Shown in pieces: positions 42,736 to 52,145 of a stretch of DNA of 64,000 nucleotides (position 1 is the first letter of the stretch; every line of letters starts with the position of its first letter). A program made the translations under genes and the position numbers. Source of the stretch: Mesorhizobium caraganae (GTDB lineage Bacteria; Pseudomonadota; Alphaproteobacteria; Rhizobiales; Rhizobiaceae); assembly GCF_016836705.1 (NCBI RefSeq), contig NZ_JAFCGY010000001.1:62001-126000 (forward strand), in the 5' to 3' direction. A model generated the notes under the pieces. The model did not search any database. It had not been told where the DNA came from and worked only from the letters and a program-made list of their open reading frames with translations.

Positions 42736-44619
42736 ATGATGACAGCCGTCTATCGCTGGTTCGAGAACTGGGTCTATCCGTTCAGGGAGCCTGCGAATCT
42801 TCGGCCACCATCAAGCGTCGGCGGCTTCCTCTGGTACTATGTCGGCCAGGCGAAGTTCGCCTTCTTCGCCATGCTGGTCATCGGCGGCATAGCGCCGCTG
42901 ATCGAGGCCGGGCTGTTCTACTTCGTCGGGCGGCTGGTCGATATTCTCGACCAGCTTCCCGGTGAACGCAGCTGGCATGCGCTGTGGACCGCTGCCGGGC
43001 CCGAGCTTGTCTTCATGGTCGCGGTGGTGCTGGTTATCCGCACCGTCGTGGTCGGCTTGTCGGCGCTGGTCGACGAGCAGACGATTACGCCGGGCTTCTA
43101 CAATCTGGTGCGCTGGCAGGCGCACCGGCATGTATCGCGCCAGTCCTACACTTTCTTCCAGAACGATTTTGCCGGCCGCATCGCGACAAAAGTCTGGCAG
43201 GCGGGGCAGGCGACCGGCGACCTGATGGAGAGCTTCATCGAGGTCATCTGGTTCATGCTCATCTATACGGTGACGACGCTGGCGCTGGTCGCCGGGCTGG
43301 ATCTGCGTCTGGCCGTGCTGGTGGTGGTCTGGATTCTCGCTTTCGCCTGGCTGGCCAAGCTCTATCTGCCCTCGATCCGCAGGCATGCCGAGGCCACGGC
43401 CGAAGCTGGCTCGATGATCAATGGGCGCATCATCGATTCCTATTCCAACGTGCAGACGCTGAAGCTGTTCTCGGCTGATGGCGACGACCGCTACATCAAG
43501 AACGGCTTCGACATCTATCTTGACGCGCTACGGCCTTTCACCCGCCGGCTGACCGGCGTGCGCATGGCGCTGACGACGCTGTCGGGCATCATGATCTCAG
43601 CGATTGGCTGCTTTGCGGTCTATCTCTGGGTCGAAGGGTCGATCACCGTCGGCGCCGTCGCTTTCACGCTGTCCCTGGTCTTGCGGCTCAACATGCTGCT
43701 CGGGCGGGTGATGATGCAGCTCAACGGCATTTTGCGAAACCTCGGCGTGCTGGAGAACTCCAAGGCGCTGATCTCGCAGCCGCTCGGCCTCATCGATGCG
43801 CCCGACGCCAAGGAGCTTGTCGTGGCCGGCGGCCGCATCGACGTGAAAAATGTCGAGTTTCATTACGGCAAAGGGTTCGGTGTGCTCAACGGCATCGACC
43901 TTGTCGTGCGGCCGGGCGAAAAGGTCGGGCTGGTCGGACCGTCCGGTGCCGGCAAGACGACACTCGCCAACCTCGTCCTGCGCCTCTACGACCTCGAGAG
44001 CGGACAGATCACCATCGACGGGCAGGATGTTTCAGAGGTGACACAGAATTCGCTGCGCGCCAATATCGGTGTCGTCAGCCAGGACACCGCGCTCTTCCAT
44101 CGCTCGCTGCGCGACAACATCAAGCTCGGCATGCCTGATGCAACCGACGCCGAGGTGATCGCGGCGGCAAAGAAGGCCGAGGCGCACGAGTTCATATTGG
44201 GCCTTCGCGACAACCGGGACCGTGCCGGCTACGAGGCCTTTGTCGGCGAACGCGGTGTCAAACTGTCCGGTGGCCAGCGCCAGCGCGTGGCGATCGCCCG
44301 CGTCTTCCTCAAGGATGCGCCGATCCTGATCCTCGACGAGGCGACATCGGCGCTCGATTCCGACATCGAGGCGGCGATCCAGGAGAATCTGGCCCGGCTG
44401 ATGGAGAACAAGACGGTCATTGCCATCGCGCATAGGCTGTCGACCATTGCCGCACTCGATCGTCTCGTGGTGCTGGACGGCGGCCGCATCGTCGAACAAG
44501 GCACGCATGACGAGCTGGTGGCGCTGGATGGGCTCTATGCGCGGCTATGGAAACGGCAGTCCGGCGGCTTCCTCTATCACGAGGAAAGCGTGCTGGAAGA
44601 GACGCGGCCGGCGGAGTAA
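42736..44619 (+). CDS. ABC exporter half-transporter (ABCB-type) 2
   Basis: A 627-aa paralogue of the preceding gene, 10 bp downstream. Start at ATG 42736 or 42739 (MMTAVYRWFENWVYPF). Membrane domain at about 35-330, then an ATPase with GPSGAGKTT, LSGGQRQRVAIARV, ILILDEATSALD and IAHRLSTI. Both members of the pair keep canonical motifs, unlike heterodimeric exporters with one degenerate site, so homodimers are also possible. The probable function is export of a lipid or drug-like compound. Confidence 0.93.
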   Translation: MMTAVYRWFENWVYPFREPANLRPPSSVGGFLWYYVGQAKFAFFAMLVIGGIAPLIEAGLFYFVGRLVDILDQLPGERSWHALWTAAGPELVFMVAVVLVIRTVVVGLSALVDEQTITPGFYNLVRWQAHRHVSRQSYTFFQNDFAGRIATKVWQAGQATGDLMESFIEVIWFMLIYTVTTLALVAGLDLRLAVLVVVWILAFAWLAKLYLPSIRRHAEATAEAGSMINGRIIDSYSNVQTLKLFSADGDDRYIKNGFDIYLDALRPFTRRLTGVRMALTTLSGIMISAIGCFAVYLWVEGSITVGAVAFTLSLVLRLNMLLGRVMMQLNGILRNLGVLENSKALISQPLGLIDAPDAKELVVAGGRIDVKNVEFHYGKGFGVLNGIDLVVRPGEKVGLVGPSGAGKTTLANLVLRLYDLESGQITIDGQDVSEVTQNSLRANIGVVSQDTALFHRSLRDNIKLGMPDATDAEVIAAAKKAEAHEFILGLRDNRDRAGYEAFVGERGVKLSGGQRQRVAIARVFLKDAPILILDEATSALDSDIEAAIQENLARLMENKTVIAIAHRLSTIAALDRLVVLDGGRIVEQGTHDELVALDGLYARLWKRQSGGFLYHEESVLEETRPAE

Positions 44620-44628
44620 AACGCTGAA

Positions 44629-44940
44629 ATGTCGGTCAGAATGCCCTCAAATTTTGGACAAAGCAGCGCGCAGGAGAGCGCGCTGGACCTGCTCGGCCAC
44701 GAGATCCTGGCCGAAAAGGCGGCCGCACTCGGCCGCGCTGGCCAACGTGTCGAGGAAACGCTGAAGAAGCTGCGCGAGAACAGTGATGACGAGCATCGCG
44801 CCCGGCAGCTGAAGGAAGCCGCCGCGGCAGTGCACGCCTATTTCATCCAGCGCGAACTTTGCGGCTTACGCCGGCACGACGCGGTGATCCGCGAATACGA
44901 CATCCCAAGGGCAGTGCTGGTCAGGCTCGGCGCCAGCTAA
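44629..44940 (+). CDS. Hypothetical helical protein, 103 aa
   Basis: A helical cytosolic protein with the core ALDLLGHEILAEKAAALGRA, then LRENSDDEHRARQL and IQRELCGLRRHDAV. It may be the family named DUF6665, held with low confidence. It is 9 bp after the second exporter gene and probably in the same transcript. An ATG at 44641 is an alternative start. No function known. Confidence 0.65.
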   Translation: MSVRMPSNFGQSSAQESALDLLGHEILAEKAAALGRAGQRVEETLKKLRENSDDEHRARQLKEAAAAVHAYFIQRELCGLRRHDAVIREYDIPRAVLVRLGAS

Positions 44941-44955
44941 AGGCTGCCGGCAACA

Positions 44956-45300
44956 TCATTCCAGCCATTCGGTGATGAAGCTGCCGCTTTCGTGGATGTC
45001 GGTCGATTCGAGCGGGCCTGGGCCGAGATTGGTGAATTTGTGCGGTGTGTTCGGTGGCACGATGAGGATCTGGCCGGCCGTGGCCTTGATCTGCTGGCCG
45101 CCGATCGTGAACAGGCCGGTGCCCTGGCGGATGATGAAGATCTCGCAATAAGGATGCGTGTGCAGCCGCGGGCCGCCGCCGATCTCTGCCTGGTAATTGA
45201 AGATCAGGCAGGAGTTGGAGCCGTAGGCGCCCAATTGCAGTTCGCCTTGCCAAAGGCCGGGCGTCCTGGTCCAGGTCTCGCGGTCGATGATGTGTGCCAT
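44956..45300 (-). CDS. Cupin domain protein
   Basis: A 114-aa single-domain cupin. The first motif is PRLHTHPYCEIFIIRQGTG with metal-binding His-His-Glu, and the second is PPNTPHKFTNLG with His. It is probably a small dioxygenase, isomerase or sensor. It is convergent with the hypothetical 103-aa gene (15-bp gap). The ATG at 45298-45300 is the first in frame. Substrate cannot be inferred. Confidence 0.9.
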   Translation of the reverse strand: MAHIIDRETWTRTPGLWQGELQLGAYGSNSCLIFNYQAEIGGGPRLHTHPYCEIFIIRQGTGLFTIGGQQIKATAGQILIVPPNTPHKFTNLGPGPLESTDIHESGSFITEWLE

Positions 45301-45616
45301 GCCAGCGAGACTAGATCACGGCAACCTGTCCTGTCGAGACAGGCGGGGAGCCTCGGATTTGCTGATATTTCCCTGTTGTTTAGCCGCCTTTGCCGGCCTT
45401 TGGACATCTGGCCGACCGACGCGCTCTTCTGTCCCCGCGACAATCTGCCCTTGTGGCCTCACCCCGCTGGACAAAAACGGGCTTCACGCATAAACCGAAA
45501 TCCAAATTGCCGGAGGAATTCGCTAGCTTGTTCGCCATGCGCTGTCGGGCCGGCGCGATGGAGCGGGGAACAAAGCTCGGCCGCCGGCTCGGAAGAGGCG
45601 AAAGGATCAGGCACCC
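45301..45616. other. Intergenic, 316 bp, upstream of the bc1 operon
   Basis: No gene is seen. A short palindrome CTGTCGAGACAG is at about 45330-45341. The region must contain the petABC promoter (rightward) and the cupin promoter (leftward), but I could not pick a convincing -35/-10 pair. Confidence 0.4.
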
Positions 45617-46177
45617 GTGAGCGCAACCGACACCCAGGATCCCAACCGTCGTGATTTTCTCTACGTCGCCACCGGCATGGCCGCAGTGGTCGGCGCAGGC
45701 GCTGTCGCCTGGCCGTTCATCGACCAGATGCGCCCCGATGCTTCGACGCTGGCGCTGGCCTCGGTCGAGGTCGACGTTTCCTCGCTGACGCCTGGCATGT
45801 CGCTGATCGTGAAATGGCGCGGCAAGCCGGTCGTGGTGCGCAACCGCACCGAGCAGGAGATGAAGGACGGCGAGGCCGTCAACCTTGCCGATCTCAAGGA
45901 TCCGATCGCCCGCAACGCCAATCTGCCGGCCGATGCGCCGGCGACCGACGCCAACCGCACCACGCCCGGCAAGGAAGCCTGGATGGTGATGGTGCAGGTC
46001 TGCACGCATCTGGGCTGCATTCCGCTCGGCCAGGAAGGCGATTTCGGCGGCTGGTTCTGCCCGTGCCACGGTTCGGTGTACGATACGGCCGGCCGCATCC
46101 GCAAAGGCCCGGCGCCGGAAAACATGGCTGTGCCGGTATTCAAGTTCATTTCCGATACCAAAATCCTTATCGGTTGA
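45617..46177 (+). CDS. petA: Ubiquinol-cytochrome c reductase Rieske iron-sulfur subunit
   Basis: A 186-aa membrane-anchored subunit of cytochrome bc1. A twin-arginine signal-anchor, [19 protein letters not shown], starts the protein. The [2Fe-2S] ligands are in CTHLGC (about 128-133) and CPCHG (about 148-152). GTG start (45617) with AAAGGA upstream. It is the first gene of petABC; petB follows 16 bp after the stop. Confidence 0.97.
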   Translation: MSATDTQDPNRRDFLYVATGMAAVVGAGAVAWPFIDQMRPDASTLALASVEVDVSSLTPGMSLIVKWRGKPVVVRNRTEQEMKDGEAVNLADLKDPIARNANLPADAPATDANRTTPGKEAWMVMVQVCTHLGCIPLGQEGDFGGWFCPCHGSVYDTAGRIRKGPAPENMAVPVFKFISDTKILIG

Positions 46178-46193
46178 GGCAGGGGATATTTCG

Positions 46194-47498
46194 ATGAGCG
46201 AGGGACACTCGACCTATACGCCCAAGACCGGTATCGAACGCTGGTTCGACGCCCGCATGCCGCTGCCGCGCATGGTCTATGACAGCTTCATCGCCTATCC
46301 GGTGCCGCGCAACCTCAACTATGCCTGGACCTTCGGCGGCATCCTGGCAATCATGCTGGTGGCGCAGATCCTGACCGGCATCGTTCTGGCCATGCACTAT
46401 ACCGCCGATACCAATCTCGCCTTCAATTCGGTCGAGAAGATCATGCGCGACGTGAATTCGGGCTGGCTGTTGCGCTATCTGCATTCCAACGGTGCCTCGT
46501 TCTTCTTCGTCGCCGTCTACATCCACATCTTCCGCGGGCTTTATTACGGCTCCTACAAGGCGCCGCGCGAGCTGCTGTGGATCCTCGGCTGCATCATCTA
46601 CCTCTTGATGATGGCAACCGGCTTCATGGGCTATGTGCTGCCCTGGGGGCAGATGAGCTTCTGGGGCGCCACCGTCATTACCGGTTTCTTCAGCGCCATT
46701 CCGTTGGTCGGCGACTGGATCCAGCAGCTGCTGCTCGGCGGTTTCGCCGTCGACAACCCGACGCTCAACCGCTTCTTTGCGCTGCACTATTTGCTGCCGT
46801 TCATGATTGCCGGCGTCGTCGTGCTGCACGTCTGGGCGCTGCATGTGGTCGGCCAGTCGAACCCGACCGGCATCGAGGTCAAGTCGAAGACCGACACCGT
46901 CGCCTTCACGCCCTATGCGACCATCAAGGACGCGTTCGGCATGATCGTGTTCCTGTTCTTCTTCGCCTATTTTGTCTTCTACCTGCCGAATTTCCTCGGC
47001 CATCCGGACAATTACACGGTCGCCAACCCGCTGAAGACGCCGGCCCACATCGTGCCGGAGTGGTACTTCCTGCCGTTCTACGCGATCCTGCGCGCCATCA
47101 CCTTCAACATCGGGCCGATCAACTCCAAGCTCGGCGGCGTGCTGTGCATGTTCGGCGCCATCGTCATGCTGTTCCTGGTGCCGTGGCTCGACACCTCCAA
47201 GGTGCGCTCGGCGGTCTACCGGCCCTGGTACAAGCTGTTCTTCTGGCTCTTCGCAGCCGACGCCGTCCTGCTCGGTTGGCTGGGCTCGCAGCCGGCCGAA
47301 GGCAGCTTCGTGTTCATGGCGCAGATGGCGACGCTGTTCTACTTTGCCTTCTTCCTCGTCGTCCTGCCGGTGCTCGGCCTGATCGAGACGCCGCGCAGGC
47401 TGCCGAATTCGATCACCGAAGCGGTGCTGGAGAAGAACAAGGGTGCCGGTGGGGGACATCCGGCAGGTGCGAACGCCGCGCCGGAAACCAAGGGCTGA
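46194..47498 (+). CDS. petB: Cytochrome b of the bc1 complex
   Basis: A 434-aa eight-span membrane subunit that carries both b hemes and the quinol and quinone sites. Typical segments are [47 protein letters not shown] and the Qo motif [10 protein letters not shown]. The C-terminal tail is Gly/Ala-rich. petB and petC are separate genes here, unlike the fused fbcH of Bradyrhizobium. petA is 16 bp upstream and petC 23 bp downstream. Confidence 0.98.
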   Translation: MSEGHSTYTPKTGIERWFDARMPLPRMVYDSFIAYPVPRNLNYAWTFGGILAIMLVAQILTGIVLAMHYTADTNLAFNSVEKIMRDVNSGWLLRYLHSNGASFFFVAVYIHIFRGLYYGSYKAPRELLWILGCIIYLLMMATGFMGYVLPWGQMSFWGATVITGFFSAIPLVGDWIQQLLLGGFAVDNPTLNRFFALHYLLPFMIAGVVVLHVWALHVVGQSNPTGIEVKSKTDTVAFTPYATIKDAFGMIVFLFFFAYFVFYLPNFLGHPDNYTVANPLKTPAHIVPEWYFLPFYAILRAITFNIGPINSKLGGVLCMFGAIVMLFLVPWLDTSKVRSAVYRPWYKLFFWLFAADAVLLGWLGSQPAEGSFVFMAQMATLFYFAFFLVVLPVLGLIETPRRLPNSITEAVLEKNKGAGGGHPAGANAAPETKG

Positions 47499-47521
47499 GC
47501 GAGAATCTAAGGGGATTTGGC

Positions 47522-48394
47522 ATGAAAAAGATTCTCACCTCGCTCGCCCTGCTTGGCCTATTGGCTGGCGGCATCGGAGCGGTCGGCAGCGCGGCGATGG
47601 CTGCTGAAGAGGCGCATAACGCGGCAGCACCGACGCATTTCCCGATCGACGAGCCCAAGGAAATGGACTGGAGCTTCGCCGGTCCGTTCGGCACCTATGA
47701 CAAGGCGCAGCTGCAGCGCGGCCTGAAGGTCTACAAGGAAGTCTGCTCGGCCTGCCATTCGATGAACCTGGTGGCGTTCCGTACGCTGGAAGGCCTCGGC
47801 TATTCGGAAGCACAGGTGAAATCCTTTGCCGCCGAATACACCATCCATGACGGTCCCAACGATGCCGGCGACATGTTCGACCGGCCCGGTAAGCCGTCGG
47901 ACCATTTCCCGGCGCCGTTCGCCAATGAGGAGGCGGCTGCCGCCTCCAACGGTGGCGCAGCCCCGCCCGACATGTCACTGCTGGCCAAGGCGCGCGGCGT
48001 CGAGCGCGGCTTCCCGCGCTTCGTCTTCGATATCTTCACCCAGTACGCCCAGGGCGGTCCGGATTACATTCATTCGCTGCTGACCGGCTACGACCAGACG
48101 CCGCCGGCAGGCATGGTGATCCCGGAAGGCACGCACTATAATCCCTACTTCATGTCCGGCGTGTCGCTGAAGATGCCGAAGCCGCTCTCCGACGGCCAGG
48201 TCACCTATGATGACGGCTCGCCGCAGACGGTCGATCAGTATTCCCGCGACGTGTCGGCTTTCCTGATGTGGGCGGCCGAGCCGCACTTGGAAGACCGCAA
48301 GAAGACGGGCTTTCGCGTATTGGTGTTCCTGTTGCTCTTCGGCGCCCTGGTTTATCTGACCAAGCGCAAAGTGTGGGAAGGCGTGGCGCACTAA
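47522..48394 (+). CDS. petC: Cytochrome c1 of the bc1 complex
   Basis: A 290-aa periplasmic heme subunit with signal peptide 1-28 and one C-terminal membrane anchor (VLVFLLLFGALVYLT). The heme site is CSACH near residue 75. The methionine ligand lies in the conserved HYNPYFMSG/PPAGMVIPEG region. ATG 47522 follows AAGGGG. It ends the bc1 operon and is followed by an intrinsic terminator. Confidence 0.97.
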   Translation: MKKILTSLALLGLLAGGIGAVGSAAMAAEEAHNAAAPTHFPIDEPKEMDWSFAGPFGTYDKAQLQRGLKVYKEVCSACHSMNLVAFRTLEGLGYSEAQVKSFAAEYTIHDGPNDAGDMFDRPGKPSDHFPAPFANEEAAAASNGGAAPPDMSLLAKARGVERGFPRFVFDIFTQYAQGGPDYIHSLLTGYDQTPPAGMVIPEGTHYNPYFMSGVSLKMPKPLSDGQVTYDDGSPQTVDQYSRDVSAFLMWAAEPHLEDRKKTGFRVLVFLLLFGALVYLTKRKVWEGVAH

Positions 48395-48417
48395 GGCCAA
48401 GCAGCCTGCGATCAAGA

Positions 48418-48441
48418 AAGGGCGCCGAGAGGCGCCTTTTT
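48418..48441 (+). terminator. Terminator of petABC
   Basis: GGCGCC (48421-48426) and GGCGCC (48431-48436) form a stem with a GAGA tetraloop, preceded by AAAG and followed by TTTTTG. This is a typical intrinsic terminator, 26 bp after the petC stop. Confidence 0.9.
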
Positions 48442-48520
48442 GCTTTTCCGGAGGCGGGCATGTCACATGACCGTCACCACATCTGGCGATCCTGTGCCGC
48501 CCTCATCAAAGGATCGCACA

Positions 48521-49216
48521 ATGAAAAGATACGCATCGCTCGCGGCAGGACTGCTGCTGCTCATCGTCGGCTCGGCCGCCCAGGCCGAAGACGCAAAGCC
48601 CTTCATCACCAACAAGGATGTCGACCTGACGATGATCCTGCCGCCGCCGCCGGCCAACGATTCGGCTGAGACCAAAGCCGAGCTCGGCGCGGTGCTGACG
48701 CTGCAGGTGACACGCACGCCCGAAATGGAGGCCAGCGCCATTGCCGACGCCGAGGAAGACGTCTGGCGCTTCACCAATGTCATGGGGCCGAACTTCAACA
48801 AAGAAAAGCTGCCGAAATTCTCAGCCTTCTTCGATCGCGTCGTGGCCACCGAAGGCGCCGTCGTCGATCCGGCCAAGGATGTCTGGAAGCGGCCGCGTCC
48901 GCATCAACTCAGCGACCTCGTCAAGCCGGCGGTCAAGCTGTCGAGCTCCGGTTCCTGGCCCTCGGGTCATGCCACGGTCGGCACCATGATGGGCATCATC
49001 CTTGCCGACATGGTTCCGGAAAGGCGCGCCGAGATCATGGCGCGTGCAGCCGAATACGCCCACAACCGTGTGGTCGGCGGCATCCACTATCCGTCCGATG
49101 TCGAGATGGGCAAGATTTCCGGTAGCGTTATCGCCGCCGTCCTGCTCAACCGCGACGACTTCAAGGCCGAGTACGACGTGGCCAAGGCCGAGCTGCGTTC
49201 CGACCTCGGTATGTAA
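48521..49216 (+). CDS. Exported class A-type acid phosphatase (PAP2 family)
   Basis: A 231-aa periplasmic phosphatase. Signal peptide is residues 1-21 (SAAQA). The vanadate-chloroperoxidase-like motifs are present: KRPRP (about 123-127), SGSWPSGHATVG (about 142-153) and RVVGGIHYPSDVEMG with the catalytic His near 188. Length matches PhoN-type enzymes. ATG 48521 follows AAAGGA; longer frames upstream lack a signal peptide. It has its own terminator. Broad phosphomonoesterase activity is expected. Confidence 0.92.
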   Translation: MKRYASLAAGLLLLIVGSAAQAEDAKPFITNKDVDLTMILPPPPANDSAETKAELGAVLTLQVTRTPEMEASAIADAEEDVWRFTNVMGPNFNKEKLPKFSAFFDRVVATEGAVVDPAKDVWKRPRPHQLSDLVKPAVKLSSSGSWPSGHATVGTMMGIILADMVPERRAEIMARAAEYAHNRVVGGIHYPSDVEMGKISGSVIAAVLLNRDDFKAEYDVAKAELRSDLGM

Positions 49217-49245
49217 GCTATTCCCAACAGTCGGTTTTCGACGGC

Positions 49246-49271
49246 AAGGGGCGCCAGCGGCGTCCCTTTTT
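49246..49271 (+). terminator. Terminator after the phosphatase gene
   Basis: AAGGGGCGCC pairs with GGCGTCCCTT (one G-U) around AGC, followed by a T-run to 49271. Intrinsic terminator form. Confidence 0.85.
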
Positions 49272-49380
49272 CGTTCATGGCTGTGGCCAAGAGGCAGTTT
49301 GGCAATTCACCCGTTGGCATGGCGGCATCGGATTGATATTCGACGCAGCGAGCTTCTTGCGCCATGGCATTTGGAAATCG

Positions 49381-50529
49381 ATGATGCGGCTACGCGACTG
49401 TCAAAACTTTTCCGATTTCCGGCGCATGGCGCAGCAGCGGCTGCCGGGGCCGATCTTCAACTACATTGACGGCGCGGCGGACGACGAGGTCACCTATCGC
49501 CGCAACACCGAGAGTTTCGAGCGCTGCGACCTCGTTCCCAATGTGCTGCGCGGTGTCAGCGAGATCGACATGTCGGTGACAGTGATGGGCCAGAAACTGG
49601 CCATGCCCGTCTACTGCTCGCCGACCGCCTTGCAGCGGCTGTTCCATCATCAGGGCGAGCGCGCGGTGGCCAAGGCTTCGGCCAAGTTCGGCACGATGTT
49701 CGGCGTGTCCTCGCTCGGCACGGTGAGCCTCGAGGAAGCGCGCAAGATCAGCAGCAGCCCGCAGGTCTACCAGTTCTATTTCCACCGGGATCGCGGCCTC
49801 AACCGGGCGATGATGCAGCGGGCCAAAGCGGTCGGCGTCGAGGTGATGATGCTGACCGTCGACAGCATCACTGGCGGTAACCGCGAGCGCGACAAGCGCA
49901 CCGGCTTTGCCATTCCCTTCAAGCTCAACCTTGCCGGCATGCTGCAGTTTGCGCTCAAACCGGGCTGGGCGATCAACTATTTCACCCATGAGGGTTTCAA
50001 GCTGCCGCAGCTCGACGAGCATGTCGACATGGGCGGCGGCACGATGTCGATCAGCCGCTATTTTACCGAGATGCTCGATCCGTCGATGACCTGGGACGAT
50101 GTCGCCGAGATGGTCAGGCTGTGGGGTGGTCCGTTCTGCCTCAAGGGCGTCATGTCGGTGGAGGATGCCAAACGCGCTGTCGAGATCGGCTGCAGCGGCA
50201 TTGTGCTTTCAAACCATGGCGGCCGGCAGCTGGACGGCTCGCGGGCGGCCTTCGACCAGCTGGCCGAGATCGTCGACGCCGTCGGCGACAGAATAGACGT
50301 CATCATGGATGGCGGCGTGCAGCGCGGCACGCATGTGCTGAAGGCGCTGTCGCTCGGCGCCAAGGCTGTCGGCGTTGGGCGCTACTATCTGTTCCCGTTG
50401 GCGGCCGCCGGCCAGCCGGGCGTCGAGCGGGCGCTGGAGCAGATGCGGGTTGAGATCGAGCGCGGCATGAAGCTGATGGGCTGCAGTTCGATCGAACAAT
50501 TGTCGCGCACGAATCTCCGTTTCAGGTAA
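49381..50529 (+). CDS. FMN-dependent alpha-hydroxy-acid oxidase/dehydrogenase
   Basis: A 382-aa flavoenzyme of the lactate dehydrogenase (LldD)/glycolate oxidase family. Family regions include FNYIDGAADDE at the start, YCSPTALQRLFHH, and the catalytic IVLSNHGGRQLDG (His near 278). The FMN phosphate site DGGVQRGTHVLKALSLGAKA ends the core. Likely start is ATG 49381 or 49384. A 2-hydroxy acid such as L-lactate is probable but not proven. It is 10 bp upstream of apt, so possibly co-transcribed. Confidence 0.9.
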   Translation: MMRLRDCQNFSDFRRMAQQRLPGPIFNYIDGAADDEVTYRRNTESFERCDLVPNVLRGVSEIDMSVTVMGQKLAMPVYCSPTALQRLFHHQGERAVAKASAKFGTMFGVSSLGTVSLEEARKISSSPQVYQFYFHRDRGLNRAMMQRAKAVGVEVMMLTVDSITGGNRERDKRTGFAIPFKLNLAGMLQFALKPGWAINYFTHEGFKLPQLDEHVDMGGGTMSISRYFTEMLDPSMTWDDVAEMVRLWGGPFCLKGVMSVEDAKRAVEIGCSGIVLSNHGGRQLDGSRAAFDQLAEIVDAVGDRIDVIMDGGVQRGTHVLKALSLGAKAVGVGRYYLFPLAAAGQPGVERALEQMRVEIERGMKLMGCSSIEQLSRTNLRFR

Positions 50530-50538
50530 TCTCGGCTC

Positions 50539-51084
50539 ATGAAATCCTCGCTCGAAGACACGCTGCTCGCCGCGATCCGCACCATTCCGGACTATCCCAA
50601 ACCCGGCATCCTGTTTCGCGACATCACCACTTTGCTCGGCAATGCGCGCGCTTTCCGCCGCGCCATCGACGAGCTGGTGCATCCCTATGCCGGCCAGAAG
50701 GTCGACAAGATCGCCGGCATCGAGGCGCGCGGCTTCATCCTCGGCGGCGCCGTCGCGCACCAGCTTTCCGCCGGCTTCGTGCCGATCCGCAAGAAGGGCA
50801 AGCTGCCCTACGAGACGGTGCGCGTCGCCTATAGCCTGGAATACGGGCTGGACGAGATGGAGATGCACAAGGACGGCGTTGCGCCGGGCGAGAAGGTGAT
50901 CCTGGTCGACGACCTGATCGCCACCGGCGGCACGGCGGAAGCAGCGATCAGGCTGCTCAGACAGATCGGCGCCGACATTCTTGCTGCATGCTTTGTCATC
51001 GACCTTCCGGACCTTGGCGGGCGGGCGAAGCTTGAGGCGCTGGGTGTGCCGGTGCGGACGTTGATCGGGTTTGAAGGACATTAG
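50539..51084 (+). CDS. apt: Adenine phosphoribosyltransferase
   Basis: A 181-aa purine salvage enzyme making AMP from adenine and PRPP. The PRPP site is [17 protein letters not shown] (about 119-135). Residues 20-35 hold [11 protein letters not shown] and 55-70 [11 protein letters not shown]. Length is typical. In many Rhizobiales apt follows the bc1 genes; here phosphatase and oxidase genes lie between. Confidence 0.97.
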   Translation: MKSSLEDTLLAAIRTIPDYPKPGILFRDITTLLGNARAFRRAIDELVHPYAGQKVDKIAGIEARGFILGGAVAHQLSAGFVPIRKKGKLPYETVRVAYSLEYGLDEMEMHKDGVAPGEKVILVDDLIATGGTAEAAIRLLRQIGADILAACFVIDLPDLGGRAKLEALGVPVRTLIGFEGH

Positions 51085-51099
51085 GCAGGGCACTTTTTC

Positions 51100-51128
51100 C
51101 CTTCTCCCCCTGTGGGACAAGGAAGAGG
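51100..51128. repeat. Degenerate REP-like palindrome
   Basis: CCTTCTCCCCCTGTGGGACA begins a decayed copy of the palindrome at 59706 (CCTTCTCCCCTTGTGGGAGA). It lies in the convergent gap between apt and a MaoC gene. Confidence 0.6.
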
Positions 51129-51593
51129 CTACCCTGCCTTCACCAGCACGGCGCTGTCGAATTCCAGCACCTTGTCGTCCGTCGAGTCGAACCCCTCCGA
51201 GCGCAGCGCGAGCAGCCGCCAGCCGGGGCGGGTGGCGAGGGGGCGGTGGGAGACGGCCGTGCGCATGAAGGTGACGGTTTCACCTGCATAGACCGGCTTT
51301 GGCCATTTCAGGTTCTTGAAGCCGGGCGAGGGGCCGAATTCGGGCACCGAGCCGGGACCGCTCCATCGCGTGGCGTCCAGCCTGCTTTCGAGATTGAGTT
51401 TCATCCAGGTGGCGGCGGTGTGCCAGCCTGAGGCGCAGAGGCCGCCGAAAACGCTTTTCTTCGCCGCCTCCTCGTCGACATGAAACGGTTGTGGATCGTA
51501 TTTGCGGGCAAACGCCTTGATCGCCTCGGCGTCGAATGTGTGCGAGCCGAGATCGATGGTTTCGCCAATGCGGAAGAACGCGTCGAGGCTCAT
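51129..51593 (-). CDS. MaoC-like dehydratase 1
   Basis: A 154-aa hot-dog-fold protein. The MaoC hydratase motif YDPQPFHVDEE has the Asp and His of the active site, and GGLCASGWHTA follows. It is translationally coupled to the upstream paralogue (4-bp overlap, 51590-51593). Probably an enoyl-CoA hydratase for an acyl-CoA intermediate; the substrate is unknown. Confidence 0.9.
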   Translation of the reverse strand: MSLDAFFRIGETIDLGSHTFDAEAIKAFARKYDPQPFHVDEEAAKKSVFGGLCASGWHTAATWMKLNLESRLDATRWSGPGSVPEFGPSPGFKNLKWPKPVYAGETVTFMRTAVSHRPLATRPGWRLLALRSEGFDSTDDKVLEFDSAVLVKAG

Positions 51594-52051
51594 GCGCCGG
51601 CCTCGCGGGTCAGGAACATGACGGTGTTTTCGAGTTCGAAGACGCGCTCGCCACGCTGGTTGACCATTTCGCTGCGAAAGGTGACCAGACCGAGTTGGGG
51701 TCGTGACTTCGAAAGGCGCCTGGCGACCACACCAGTCCTGCCGCTGAGCGTGTCGCCGGCCAGCACCGGCTTCTTCCATTTGACTTGGTCGATGCCCGGC
51801 GCACCTTGCGCGGTCGAGTCGAGCAGGAAGGCGTCGCACAGCATGCGCATGAAGATCGCGCAGGTGTGCCAGCCGGAGGCGGCGAGCCCGCCAAGGATGC
51901 TGGCTTTGCCGGCCTCCTCGTCGAGATGCATCGGCTGCGGGTCGAACTCGGTGGCGAATTCGACGATTTCGGCCGCACTCACCTGCTTGGCGCCGAGGTC
52001 GATCGATGCGCCCTCGGTGAAATCCTCATAGGCCCAGGTCTTTCCAGTCAT
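51590..52051 (-). CDS. MaoC-like dehydratase 2
   Basis: A 153-aa paralogue of the downstream gene, with FDPQPMHLDEE and GGLAASGWHTC in the same positions. The start is put at ATG 52049-52051, where homology begins. Both copies retain the active-site Asp/His, so they may form a heterodimer or work on different substrates. No other fatty-acid genes are adjacent. Confidence 0.9.
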   Translation of the reverse strand: MTGKTWAYEDFTEGASIDLGAKQVSAAEIVEFATEFDPQPMHLDEEAGKASILGGLAASGWHTCAIFMRMLCDAFLLDSTAQGAPGIDQVKWKKPVLAGDTLSGRTGVVARRLSKSRPQLGLVTFRSEMVNQRGERVFELENTVMFLTREAGA

Positions 52052-52145
52052 GATCCTAATCCAGTTCAAGATTGTACGATCACCGGGCATCCGGATGCCG
52101 TCCGGAGGGCGTTGGGTCAAGTGAATTCTGGTGATCCAGACCCGG

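Noticed and set aside
40680..42737. A 685-codon open frame on the minus strand opposite the first ABC exporter
   Set aside because: It mirrors a gene with all ABC motifs intact. Its translation is His/Asp/Arg-rich without domains, as expected for an antisense frame in high-GC DNA.
46167..47459. A 430-codon minus-strand frame opposite petB
   Set aside because: Low-complexity Asp/His/Glu/Arg sequence with no motif. It is a shadow of petB.
46577..48394. A 605-codon frame that appears to fuse cytochrome b and c1
   Set aside because: Only the part from 47522 is cytochrome c1. The earlier part is petB read in the wrong frame. petB has its own start and stop, so there is no fusion.
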